This document shows, one piece after another, positions 28,123 through 37,462 of a stretch of DNA of 64,000 nucleotides. This stretch comes from SZUA-36 sp963749115 (GTDB lineage Bacteria; Pseudomonadota; Gammaproteobacteria; Xanthomonadales; SZUA-36), in the NCBI GenBank assembly GCA_963749115.1, contig CAVVLP010000002.1, positions 124,001 to 188,000 of the forward strand, in the 5' to 3' direction. The notes beneath the pieces were generated by a model. The model searched no databases and was not told the origin of the DNA. It saw nothing but the letters and a program-made list of their open reading frames with translations. Numbering within the stretch: the first letter of the stretch is position 1; each line of letters begins with the position of its first letter. The position numbers and the translations under genes are program-made.

Positions 28123-28457
28123 GATAGCCTCTCCTTTAATCTAATTGATGTGTGCGCCTGCAATGATGCGTAAGTTCAGAGCAAGGGAGTATTAGTCTTT
28201 GGTCTAATGGCCGTGTATCCCGATGGGTCCATTTACTCTGATTGGTGACTGCTGGCACGGTTTCGACCAATGTCTAATGGGTGTCGAGACCGTTTGAATG
28301 CGACAATCAAGAGCCAGCCAGGGGTAGGTGCGTCGTATGGGTAAAGTTTCTCAGGTAGTTGACGATGTCACGATTTTGCGTCAATTCAATAGTGCATCCC
28401 AAATAATGCGCTGGCGTATTGACACGAATAGAGGATTCCGGTCAGAGTGAAACACTA
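28123..28457. promoter_or_regulatory. divergent control region between porin and crbR-like genes
   Basis: 335 bases with no gene. It holds an 11-bp dyad (28257-28267 and 28283-28293, one G-T pair) around a 15-nt centre that contains GTCTAATGG. The same 9-mer occurs at 28202-28210, where ATTAG/CTAAT half-sites (28191-28195, 28204-28208) face each other, and TCTAAT recurs at about 28139. The repeated half-sites look like operators for a regulator of the two divergent genes. No confident -35/-10 pair was found. Confidence 0.45.
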
Positions 28458-29126
28458 ATGGCAAACCGATTGATTGCATTGCAGGCTGAAAAGGTGATCG
28501 TTGCCGATGATCACCCGTTGTTTCGTACCGCGATCAAGGAAGCACTGCAGGCCAGCCAGGGTGAAACGACGTTTTTGGAAGCGAATTCGTTCGAAACCTT
28601 ACAGGTACTGGTCGATGAAAATCAGGATGTTGACCTGGTGCTGCTGGATTTGCATATGCCCGGTGTCAGCGGTTTTGCTGGCCTGGTTTACCTGTGCAAA
28701 CGTTACCCCAGCGTTCCGGTTGTCATTATTTCCGCAAATGAGGACCCGGTTGTCATCGAACGGGCACTGAACCATGGCGCTGCCGGTTTCATCCCCAAGT
28801 CTTCAGATATCAAGACGATCACCAGTGCGATTAACGACATCCTGATGGGTGAAATATGGGCGCCGGTCTCGACGCAGGCAAATTTGCCGGGGAAAAATGT
28901 ATCTGAACTGGTCCTGGCAGAGAGAATGGCGAAATTAACACCGCAGCAGTTCAAGGTGTTGATGATGGTTTCGCAGGGTATGCTGAATAAACAGATTGCC
29001 TACGACATGGGTATTTCAGAGGCCACGGTCAAAGCCCACGTAACCGCAATCATGAATAAACTTGGAGTGAGTAACAGAACCCAGGCAGTGCTGGCGGCGA
29101 GTAAACTGCACGTTTCAGCACCGTAG
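28458..29126 (+). CDS. crbR: LuxR/NarL-family response regulator, CrbR-like
   Basis: Two-domain response regulator, 222 residues from the ATG at 28458 (a TTG at 28419 is less likely). The receiver has VIVADDHPLF (acidic pair near residue 16), the phospho-acceptor Asp in LVLLDLHMPG (about residue 64) and GAAGFIPKSS with the conserved Lys. The C-terminal LuxR helix-turn-helix (LTPQQFKVLMMVSQGMLNKQIA then SEATVKAHVTAIMNKLGV, split here by a few residues) binds DNA. The neighbour on the opposite strand is a solute-symporter histidine kinase of the CrbS type, and an acetate-type symporter follows, so this is most likely CrbR, the acetate-switch regulator of Vibrio and Pseudomonas. Symbol assigned by context, not by a search. 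Confidence 0.82.
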   Translation: MANRLIALQAEKVIVADDHPLFRTAIKEALQASQGETTFLEANSFETLQVLVDENQDVDLVLLDLHMPGVSGFAGLVYLCKRYPSVPVVIISANEDPVVIERALNHGAAGFIPKSSDIKTITSAINDILMGEIWAPVSTQANLPGKNVSELVLAERMAKLTPQQFKVLMMVSQGMLNKQIAYDMGISEATVKAHVTAIMNKLGVSNRTQAVLAASKLHVSAP

Positions 29127-29157
29127 ATTCAGGGTCGGAACCCCCCTGGTTAACTCA

Positions 29158-32100
29158 CTAGGGTTTGGTCTTCATCATGTTGCTCATAAGAGCCCGCAAG
29201 GCTGCCGGTCTTATCGGTTTGCGTAGCAGTCCGTAACCTCTCGCCTTAACGGTTTCCCCCAGTTCACTTGACCGGTCAGCCGTGATAACGATTGCCGGTA
29301 GTTTGGTTCCAAGAATTTTATCGAGATGTTGCATCACCCCAAGACCATCACTTTGGTCGTTTAGCTGGTAATCCACCAGTACAAAATCGGGTGCCCCGTG
29401 CATGAGCACCTGTTGCGCGGCCTGGGCCTGGGTTTCAGCCAACAAAACGGTAGAACAACCCCAACGGTCGAGAAGAAGGTTCATGGCTTCAAGTATGTCC
29501 GGTTCGTTGTCCACACACAGCACCACCAGGTCTTTCAGACCGATGGAATCGGTGAGGACGGCAACCGGGGTTTCGGATGGTGACGGGTCGGATTCCGATG
29601 CCAGTTGCACCGTGACCGAGAAACAGCTACCGCGACCCGGTCTTGAACTGACATCGATGGTGTGATTTAACATCCGCGCGATCCGTTCACAGATTGCGAG
29701 TCCCAGACCCAGCCCCTTTTCATCCAGACGGCGGGCATATTCCAGGCGGTGGAACTCCTGGAAAATGGCCTTCACTTCCTGCTTCTGCTATACCGATGCC
29801 TGTGTCCCAAATACTGATACGTAACTTGTCACCCCGCATTCTGCATCCAAGCAGCACACCTCCGGTTTCTGTGTAGTGAATTGCGTTGGCGAGAAAGTTC
29901 TGCAATATTCGATATAGCAGGTTCCGATCACTGAAAATGACGCAATCCATCGGACGGACCCGTAAGACAAGATTGTGGTTGGCGGCGAGGGCCTTGAAAC
30001 GTCTGCGTAGTTGCTCGAAGAGCTCGGGTACACGTATGGATTCCGGTTCCGGGTCATACATGCCGGAGTCAAGCTTGGATATGTCCAACAAGGCACTCAG
30101 TAATTGTTCCGAGGCTTTCAGGCTGCGGTCAATGCGTTTAACCAGTTGTGATTGTTCATCATCCGTACCCTCTTGTTGCTGGCGCAGTATGGAAACGAAC
30201 AGGCTGGCGGCATTCATTGGTTGCAGCAGGTCATGGCTTGCGGCGGCCAGGAAGCGGGTCTTGCTGAGGTTGGCTTCTTCGGCGACCTGCCTGGCTTGCT
30301 CCAGTTCGGTAATGGCCTCCCTCAGTTCGACAGTTCGTTGTTGAACACGTTGCTCCAGTGTTTCGTTGACCAGTTGCAATTCGTGTTCGATATCCTTGAA
30401 ATGAGTTATATCCGTGAACGTCGTGACATAACCCCCCCCCGATAAGGGATTGCCCTGAATTTCAAGTACCTTTTTACCCAGCCATTTTCGTTCATAGCGG
30501 TACTCTTCTCCACTACGCAAGCGCGTCAGTCGTTTTTGAATTTCACTCTTCTGGTCCCCAATCAGGCCCCGTTTTGCATTCAGTTGTATCAGGTCGACAA
30601 TGGGTCTCCCTATATACAGGGTCCCTTCCGGGTATTGCATCAATTCCACGTAACGCCGGTTCCAGCCTACCAGGCGCATTCCCTGGTCAACAACGCTGAC
30701 ACCCTGCGACATGTTATCAAGGGTCGATTCCAGTAATTCGCGATTGAATTGCACGGCCTGTGATGTGCGATCCAACAGTTCCATAACAGCCTCAGGCCCC
30801 AGTCCCTGGTGGTGCAAGGCGGTACTCAGCACGGTTCTTGCAGATGCGGAGCCAATGGCGCCGGCCAGCAGGCGTTCACCAAACTGGATGGTCTCCGGTG
30901 TCGCCAATGCACCGGGTTTGAACCTGGGTAATCCCATGTGAGTGCTAAGCGCTTTCCGGGTTTTATTCATACCCAGGAAACGACCGATAGTGTTCTCCAG
31001 TTCTTCAACGGTGATCAAACCACTGGTGCTTTCAAGCTGTGCAGCGGCTATCGAGGAAGGTTCTCTGTCCGGCTTGAGCAGGGACATCAAAATGACGGCG
31101 GAAGTATTGAGCAACAGTGAGAACAACGCACCCTGGTTAAAGGTCATTGAAGGAATAATGCTGAACAGGCCCTCTCCATGGCCGATGGCGGTGACAGACG
31201 GCAACAGCAACCAGATGACCCAACTGGTGACTCCAAGTGAAAGCCCCCAGATGGCACCGGTTTTGCTGGCACCCCGCCAATAGATACCGATCAACATGGC
31301 TGGCGCGAACTGTGCGGCCGCCGAGAAGGATAGCAGGCCAATTGAAGCAAGCGGGACACCGGCTTCGATGGCCTCGTAATAGGCAACGGCTGCCAGTGCA
31401 AGCAACAGCATAGATATCCTGCGGACCCGTAACAGGGTTTGTGAAAGATCATTCTGGCCACGGCTCTTGGTCATACCGGTACGCAGCAACAACGGCATCA
31501 CGATGTCGTTGCTGATCATGATTGCCAGCGCGACGGTAGAGACAATGACCATACCGGTGGCGGCAGAAAAACCACCGATGAAGGCCAGCAAAGTTAGCAC
31601 GGGTCGGTCAAAGGCCAATGGCAGAGATAATACGTAGCTATCGGGGTTGACCTGCTGACCGGAAAACTGCGTCAATCCGGCCAGGGCGATGGGTATGACC
31701 AGCGCAGCGAATATGAATCAGGTACACAGGAAAGATCCAGCGCGCAACACGCAGGTCGGTTGTATCCCTGAACTCGACAATGCCAACATGGAACTGGCGT
31801 GGCAGACACAGGATAGCCACCATGCCCAGGACCAATTGGATTCCAAAACCCTCCGGTAGCCTCCACGGGGTGAATAATTGCTGGTATTCGGCGTTTTCAC
31901 GCATGGTTTCTGCAATGCTGCCGAGACCGTCAAATATACCGAATATTGCAAACAGGCCAATGGCAATGAAGGCCAGTAACTTGACCATCGATTCGAATGC
32001 GATGGCCCACATCAAGCCCCGGTGATGTTCGCTGGCATCCATGTTGCGGGTACCGAACATCATCGCAAATACCGCCAGTGTCAGGGCGAGGTACAAGGGT

Positions 32101-32579
32101 AGTTGATCGGGTAAAACAGAAGCATTACCGGTGGCCCTGGTAATCACATCAATACCGGTGGTGATACCCTTGAGTTGCAGTGCGATATACGGCACCGACC
32201 CGATAACCGCTGCACAGGTGACCAGCACGGCAATCGTGTGGCTGCGACCATAACGATAGGCAATGAAATCGGCAATGGAAGTGATGCGCTGGTCCCTGCT
32301 GGTTTCGGCAATGCGGCGGATAATGTCGAAGCCGAACACCATCATCAGCACCGGACCAAGGTAGATGGGCAGAAACCCCCAACCGGTTGAAGCCGCACTT
32401 CCCACGGCCCCGTAAAACGTCCATGACGTGCAGTAAACCGCCAGCGAAAGCGAGTAAATAATGGCCTTGAACTTGCGGTGGTCACGCCCGATCCGTTGCT
32501 TGTCACCGTACCAGGCAATCGCGAATAAAAGACCCATATAGGCCAGTACTATCAGGCTGAGTTTCCAGGGATTAAGCAT
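29158..32579 (-). CDS. crbS: solute:sodium symporter-linked hybrid histidine kinase, CrbS-like (two frame breaks)
   Basis: About 1140 codons. Order: SSS-family transporter domain of roughly 12 helices (residues 1 to ~480; LSLIVLAYMGLLFAIAWYGDK start), a PAS-like domain (GVSVVDQGMRLVGWN near residue 620), a coiled coil (ETLEQRVQQRTVELREAI), HisKA with the phospho-accepting His in AAASHDLLQPMNAAS (about residue 785), an ATPase domain and a C-terminal receiver (CVDNEPDIL, phospho-acceptor in DFVLVDYQL, Lys in LLRKPI). The frame breaks at about 31710-31725 and 29770-29790; length is two over a multiple of three. CrbS proteins sense or pass external acetate and control acs, transport and other genes through CrbR. 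The sensor and regulator genes converge here with only about 30 nt between them. Confidence 0.85.
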
Positions 32580-32720
32580 ATGTCACGAAGTTTTATCAGT
32601 ATTTTTCAACGGACTATCTAAAATTTGAACGCCCTCTACGACTAAAGTAGGAGCGTTATGCTTGTGATCTCAACGTAACATAGCGATCGGGAATTTACCA
32701 TCTACAGAGAGGCTACCCGC

Positions 32721-32981
32721 ATGAGTCAACCAACACAAAGACAAGCTTATTGGACGGCAAACCTGAAACTGGTGGCAGGGTGTCTTGCCGTCTGGTTCGT
32801 CGTATCGTACCTATTTGGAATCATCCTGGTCGACCAGCTCAACGTCATCAAGATCGGCGGCTATAGGCTGGGTTTCTGGTTTGCCCAACAGGGTTCAATG
32901 TACATTTTCGTGGTGCTGATTTTTTTCTACGCTTACCGCATGAGAAAACTCGACCAGAAATTCAACGTAGAAGAAGACTAA
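32721..32981 (+). CDS. DUF4212 small subunit of an acetate-type symporter
   Basis: 86-residue membrane protein with two hydrophobic helices (LVAGCLAVWFVVSYLFGIIL and GSMYIFVVLIFFYAYRM) and a charged C-terminus. The short motif TANLKLVAGCL and the final RMRKLDQKF are typical of DUF4212, which is almost always encoded just before a VC_2705-type sodium:solute symporter. It resembles in position the YjcH partner of ActP. GAGAGG lies before the ATG and the symporter gene starts 12 nt after the stop, so they are one operon. Divergent from crbS across 141 bp. Confidence 0.92.
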   Translation: MSQPTQRQAYWTANLKLVAGCLAVWFVVSYLFGIILVDQLNVIKIGGYRLGFWFAQQGSMYIFVVLIFFYAYRMRKLDQKFNVEED

Positions 32982-32993
32982 CGGAGAAAAATA

Positions 32994-34775
32994 ATGGATC
33001 TTAAAACACTTACTTTTTTAGTCGTCGGTGCTACGTTTGCTTTGTATATTGGCATCGCTATCTGGGCCCGGGCCGGGACCACAAAGGAGTTCTATGTAGC
33101 GGGTACCGGTGTACACCCGGTTGCCAATGGTATGGCAACTGCCGCTGACTGGATGTCTGCCGCATCTTTCATATCCATGGCGGGCCTGATCGCCTTCATG
33201 GGTTACGATGCCTCGGTTTACCTGATGGGCTGGACGGGCGGATACGTTCTGCTGGCGCTGTTGTTAGCGCCTTACCTGCGTAAATTCGGCAAGTTCACGG
33301 TGTCTGAGTTTATCGGCGAACGTTACTACTCCAAGGCTGCACGAATGGTGGCTGTTTTATGCCTGATCGTGGCATCGGTTACCTACGTAATCGGCCAGAT
33401 GAAAGGTGTCGGTGTCGCGTTCTCACGTTTCCTGGAAGTTGACTTCCATACAGGTGTATTTGTCGGTATGGCCATCGTCTTCGTCTACGCGGTAATGGGC
33501 GGCATGAAAGGTATTACCTACACCCAGATCGCGCAATACTGTGTGCTGATTTTTGCCTACACGGTACCTGCCATCTTCATTTCGCTGAACCTGACGGGAA
33601 ACCCGATTCCCCAATTAGGCCTGGGTAGTGACATGGTTGGCACAAGTGTTTCCTTGCTTGACAAGCTGGACATGATCGTGAATGACCTCGGCTTCGCCGC
33701 GTACACGGCGCAGAAGAAGTCGACGCTGGACATGTTCCTGCTTACCCTGTCGCTGATGATCGGAACGGCTGGCCTGCCACACGTTATCATGCGGTTCTTC
33801 ACGGTACCAAAGGTGGCGGATGCACGTTCTTCCGCCGGTTGGGCATTGGTGTTTATTGCTATCCTCTATACCACGGCACCAGCTGTTGGAGCGATGGCTC
33901 GCCTGAACCTGATGGAGACCATTCAGACAGGTCCGGTTGGTTCCGCAGACGGTAACCTGGTTTACGCAGACCGGCCCGAATGGTTCAAGAACTGGGAAAC
34001 CACCGGCTTGTTGAAGTTCGAAGACAAGAACGGTGACGGTCGAATCCAGTACTACGATGACAAGAGCGCAACGTTTGCAGATAAGGCTGCGAGCTTTGGC
34101 TGGAAGGGCAACGAGATGGTCACTGTTGATCGCGACATCATGGTGTTGGCCAACCCTGAAATTGCCAATCTGCCCAACTGGGTGATTGCCCTGGTGGCCG
34201 CCGGTGGCCTGGCGGCTGCGCTTTCAACCGCTGCCGGCTTGTTATTGGCCATATCCACAGCCATTTCACATGATGTGATCAAGGGTATGATCTCTCCGGG
34301 TATTTCTGAGCAGAAGGAGCTGTTGGCAAGCCGTCTTGCGATGGCGGGAGCCATTGTTGTGGCAGGCTACCTGGGTATGAACCCGCCCGGATTTGCGGCA
34401 CAGGTGGTTGCCCTGGCCTTTGGCCTGGCGGCATCTTCGATATTCCCTGCCCTGATGATGGGTATCTTTAACAAGAATATGGACAACATCGGTGCGATCG
34501 TCGGTATGTTAGTGGGTCTATTATCTACACTGATATACATTTTCTGGTTCAAGGGATGGTTCTTTATCCCAGGGACGGAGATGGCGGCCAACACGGCGGA
34601 TAACTGGTTCCTGGGTATTTCACCCGAGTCATTTGGTGCAGTAGGAGCGATGCTTAATTTTGCATCCGCTTACGTCGTATCCAAGATCACACCTCCACCA
34701 CCGGAGCACATCCAGCACCTGGTGGAAGATATCCGTGTCCCAATGGGTGCCGCGAAAGCAGCCGCCCACCACTAG
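32994..34775 (+). CDS. actP: sodium:solute symporter, ActP-like (VC_2705 type)
   Basis: 593-residue SSS-family carrier, probably for acetate or other short-chain acids, with about 13 membrane helices. EFYVAGTGVHPVANGMATAA followed by DWMSAASFIS is the hallmark of the ActP branch, and the sodium site region TAAGLLLAISTAISHD is present. Between helices near residues 320-370 there is a long soluble loop that contains an EF-hand-like DKNGDGRIQYYD (about residues 344-355). Gene order with DUF4212 and a CrbS-type kinase supports acetate or propionate as substrate. It ends in a strong terminator. The symbol is by family; actP proper is one relative. Confidence 0.88.
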   Translation: MDLKTLTFLVVGATFALYIGIAIWARAGTTKEFYVAGTGVHPVANGMATAADWMSAASFISMAGLIAFMGYDASVYLMGWTGGYVLLALLLAPYLRKFGKFTVSEFIGERYYSKAARMVAVLCLIVASVTYVIGQMKGVGVAFSRFLEVDFHTGVFVGMAIVFVYAVMGGMKGITYTQIAQYCVLIFAYTVPAIFISLNLTGNPIPQLGLGSDMVGTSVSLLDKLDMIVNDLGFAAYTAQKKSTLDMFLLTLSLMIGTAGLPHVIMRFFTVPKVADARSSAGWALVFIAILYTTAPAVGAMARLNLMETIQTGPVGSADGNLVYADRPEWFKNWETTGLLKFEDKNGDGRIQYYDDKSATFADKAASFGWKGNEMVTVDRDIMVLANPEIANLPNWVIALVAAGGLAAALSTAAGLLLAISTAISHDVIKGMISPGISEQKELLASRLAMAGAIVVAGYLGMNPPGFAAQVVALAFGLAASSIFPALMMGIFNKNMDNIGAIVGMLVGLLSTLIYIFWFKGWFFIPGTEMAANTADNWFLGISPESFGAVGAMLNFASAYVVSKITPPPPEHIQHLVEDIRVPMGAAKAAAHH

Positions 34776-34791
34776 GATAGACGGTCAGGCG

Positions 34792-34826
34792 AAAAGGGCC
34801 AGCTTCAGTGCTGGCCCTTTTCTTTT
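34792..34826 (+). terminator. strong terminator after the symporter gene
   Basis: Perfect 12-bp inverted repeat AAAAGGGCCAGC / GCTGGCCCTTTT with a 6-nt loop, followed by CTTTTG. It ends the DUF4212-symporter operon; the next gene starts 26 nt later. Confidence 0.9.
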
Positions 34827-34851
34827 GTAACAGAAGTTTTAGAATGAGCCG

Positions 34852-36687
34852 ATGAACAAAACCTTTAACGATGTAACTTTCGCAGCCGAATTTCTGCACA
34901 CGGTGCAACCCTTCAATTCTTTGGCAGGGGAGGACCTGCAAGGGCTCGCCCGGAAACTGGAAGCCAACTATTATCCACAGGGAAAAGCCATTTTTGCGTC
35001 CCGGCCGTCACCCGGGCTGGCCATCATACGCAAAGGTGCGGCCAGGTTAATGGATAAGGACCACAGATTTCTGGATAAACGTTCAGAAGGAGAGCTTTTC
35101 GGTCATGAAATCTATTTTCATGGTGAGTTAAAGGACTATTTTGCCGAAGCTGAAGAAGATTGCCTCTTGTGGCATCTGAGCCCGGAGGATTTCCAGGAAC
35201 TCCGTACCAAGCACCCGCTGATCGGTGAGTACTTCAGTAGCCATCTGAAGTCCCGTTTGACTGCGGCGATCCAGGTAAAACACACGGTCACACAAGTTCG
35301 GGATCTTTTGAGTCGTGAACCGGTGCAGGTCGACAGTGAGGTCAGTATCCGTGAGGCTGCACGGGAGATGAGTAAAGAAAATGTATCCAGTATCCTGATT
35401 GTAAAAAACGGCGAGCTTTGTGGGATCGTGACAGACAAGGATCTGCGTCAGAGGGTGCTGGTAGATGGGCTGGATTCAAGTTTGCCCATCAAAACTGTAA
35501 TGACCGCGAACCCGATGAGTATTCCGGCTGAGGCAGATGTGGACTCAGCCTTGCTGATAATGATGCGGAAAAATTATCACCACCTGCCGATCGTCGACGG
35601 TACCAAACCGCTTGGACTCGTGACCGCCGGTGATATTCTGCGCGCCCAGTCTGAACACCCCCTGAGACTGGTGCGTGATATTTATAAAAAGAACAGCCTG
35701 AAAGAATTGCTGGTACTGAGTGAGCGATTACCTTCCCTGTATGAGCGTATGGTCAATCTTGGTCGTGGTGTCGGGCAGATCGGGCGAATGGTCACCCACG
35801 TTACCGATGCGTTCACGGTCAGGTTGATTCAGTTGGCTGAGCAAAAATTAGGACCGCCTCCGATGGCTTTTGCCTGGGTCGTTTTTGGCTCGCAGGCCCG
35901 TGAGGAACAAACAGCCAGGACCGATCAGGATAACGGGATTGTACTTGAGCGTGATGCTGACGAGGAAGAAGGCCGGTACTTTGCAAAACTTTCCGAAATG
36001 GTTTGTGATGGTTTAGATCAACTTGGATATGTCTATTGTCCGGGTGAGGTCATGGCCCTTAACGTAAAGTGGCGGGTTTCGCTGCCAAAATGGAAGCGCT
36101 ATTTTGATCATTGGGTCGACGAACCGAACCCGAAGTCGGTGATGCACAGCAGTATATTTTTTGATATTCGCTGCGTGCATGGCGAGTCTGGTTTGGTGGA
36201 TGGTCTTCAGGAGCACGTCAGTACAATCACCAGGGACAACAAGATATTTCTGCGTTTCATGGCAGCCAATGCTCTGAGTCACCGACCACCACTGGGGTTT
36301 TTCCGCCGCTTTGTACAGGAGGACGATGGCACTCAGAGTGAGGGATTGAATCTGAAGCACCGGGGCATTGTGCCGATAATCGACCTGGTCAGGATACGCG
36401 CCCTGGAAGCGGGGATTCGTGAGGCCAACACGTTCAGACGGATCGAATGCGCCATAGCGGCCGGGGTGATGAATAAAAAGGACGCCGGTAGTTTGCGGGA
36501 TGCCCTGATACTGATTAACCGTATTCGTATATCTCACCAGTCGGCGCAGATGACGGCGGGTGAAAAACCTACCAACTTCGTGCCGCCGGAACAGCTTTCA
36601 CCGTTGATGAGACGTAACCTGAAGGCGGCCTTCATGTTGGTCGTGGAGGCTCAGAATGCACTGGAACTCAGGTACCAGGTTCACTGA
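34852..36687 (+). CDS. DUF294 putative nucleotidyltransferase with cNMP-binding and CBS domains
   Basis: 611-residue regulatory-type protein. A cyclic-nucleotide-binding-like domain (residues ~10-130, YYPQGKAIFASR...GELFGHEIYF), two CBS repeats (~155-275, VSSILIVKNGELCGIVTDKD and HHLPIVDGTKPLGLVTAGD), then the DUF294 nucleotidyltransferase-like part with AWVVFGSQAREEQTARTDQD near residue 343, which contains the GS...D-x-D nucleotidyltransferase signature, and a DUF294_C helical domain. In Pseudomonas and relatives this gene sits beside actP and acs and depends on CrbR; the biochemical function is not known to me. The stop overlaps the next start (TGATG). Confidence 0.88.
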   Translation: MNKTFNDVTFAAEFLHTVQPFNSLAGEDLQGLARKLEANYYPQGKAIFASRPSPGLAIIRKGAARLMDKDHRFLDKRSEGELFGHEIYFHGELKDYFAEAEEDCLLWHLSPEDFQELRTKHPLIGEYFSSHLKSRLTAAIQVKHTVTQVRDLLSREPVQVDSEVSIREAAREMSKENVSSILIVKNGELCGIVTDKDLRQRVLVDGLDSSLPIKTVMTANPMSIPAEADVDSALLIMMRKNYHHLPIVDGTKPLGLVTAGDILRAQSEHPLRLVRDIYKKNSLKELLVLSERLPSLYERMVNLGRGVGQIGRMVTHVTDAFTVRLIQLAEQKLGPPPMAFAWVVFGSQAREEQTARTDQDNGIVLERDADEEEGRYFAKLSEMVCDGLDQLGYVYCPGEVMALNVKWRVSLPKWKRYFDHWVDEPNPKSVMHSSIFFDIRCVHGESGLVDGLQEHVSTITRDNKIFLRFMAANALSHRPPLGFFRRFVQEDDGTQSEGLNLKHRGIVPIIDLVRIRALEAGIREANTFRRIECAIAAGVMNKKDAGSLRDALILINRIRISHQSAQMTAGEKPTNFVPPEQLSPLMRRNLKAAFMLVVEAQNALELRYQVH

Positions 36688-37373
36688 TGTTAAGGCAATG
36701 GCGCCTGCGCAGACGCTGCAAGGTACTTGCCAGCCAGTGCAGGCAAGCCAGCTTGTCGTCTTATATCGAAGCATGTACCGGTCAGCATCCAGATAGACTC
36801 ACCAATACACCCCTGATCTCGGTTGACCTTGAATTGACCGGTCTTGACGCCAGGCAAAACCAGATCATCGCCATTGGCTGGACGCAGGTTGATCATGGGC
36901 GTATCCGTTTTTGTTCCAACCGGCATATCATGGTCAACGCCGAGCAATCGGTGGGACACAGTGCCGCGATACACGAATTAATGGACAGCGACGTGGCCAT
37001 GGGTGTGCCATTGGAAACGGGTTTGCAGGCACTGTTCGAGGCGGCCGTCGGCCGTGTCTGGTTATTTCACCACGCCGGTCTTGACGTGGCTTTCCTGCAG
37101 CAGGCCTGTCTCGCCTGGGCAGGCGTTGCACCGCCCTTTGCCGTTTTGGATACCCTGCATATGGAGCTGGCAATGAGAAAACGGCGTGATCAGCCGGTTA
37201 AACCGGGTGACTTACAGTTAACAACGCTGCGTTCCAGTTACAACCTGCCACGTTACACGGCACACAATGCCCTGATTGATGCCTGTGCAACAGCGGAGCT
37301 GATGCTGGCAATCGGGTCGAGGATGGACCCATCCGGATCACTGGGGCTTAAGCCACATATCAGGTACTTTTAA
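36687..37373 (+). CDS. DnaQ-like 3'-5' exonuclease (DEDDh)
   Basis: 228-residue exonuclease of the DEDDh group. ExoI motif ISVDLELTGLD (Asp and Glu near residues 47-49), ExoII FHHAGLDVAFL (near 129), and ExoIII HNALIDACATAEL (His and Asp near 192-197) give all four acids and the histidine. It overlaps the DUF294 gene by TGATG, and the same pair is found next to acetate-transport genes in other Gammaproteobacteria; why an exonuclease is in this set is unknown. It is not the polymerase III proofreader because it lacks the usual C-terminal extension and lies outside a dnaE/rnhA context. Confidence 0.88.
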   Translation: MLRQWRLRRRCKVLASQCRQASLSSYIEACTGQHPDRLTNTPLISVDLELTGLDARQNQIIAIGWTQVDHGRIRFCSNRHIMVNAEQSVGHSAAIHELMDSDVAMGVPLETGLQALFEAAVGRVWLFHHAGLDVAFLQQACLAWAGVAPPFAVLDTLHMELAMRKRRDQPVKPGDLQLTTLRSSYNLPRYTAHNALIDACATAELMLAIGSRMDPSGSLGLKPHIRYF

Positions 37374-37462
37374 GACACCCCTCACTAAAGTCGAATATTT
37401 TTTTCCTGATACCAGGCCATAGAATAGTCTTTACTTTTAGCGTAACTACAGAGGACGGGTTG

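Noticed and set aside
32641..37391. ACTAAAGT shared upstream of the DUF4212-symporter operon (32641-32648) and prpE (37384-37391) as a CrbR site
   Set aside because: A shared 8-mer between two upstream regions of this size is expected by chance often enough; the flanks do not match.
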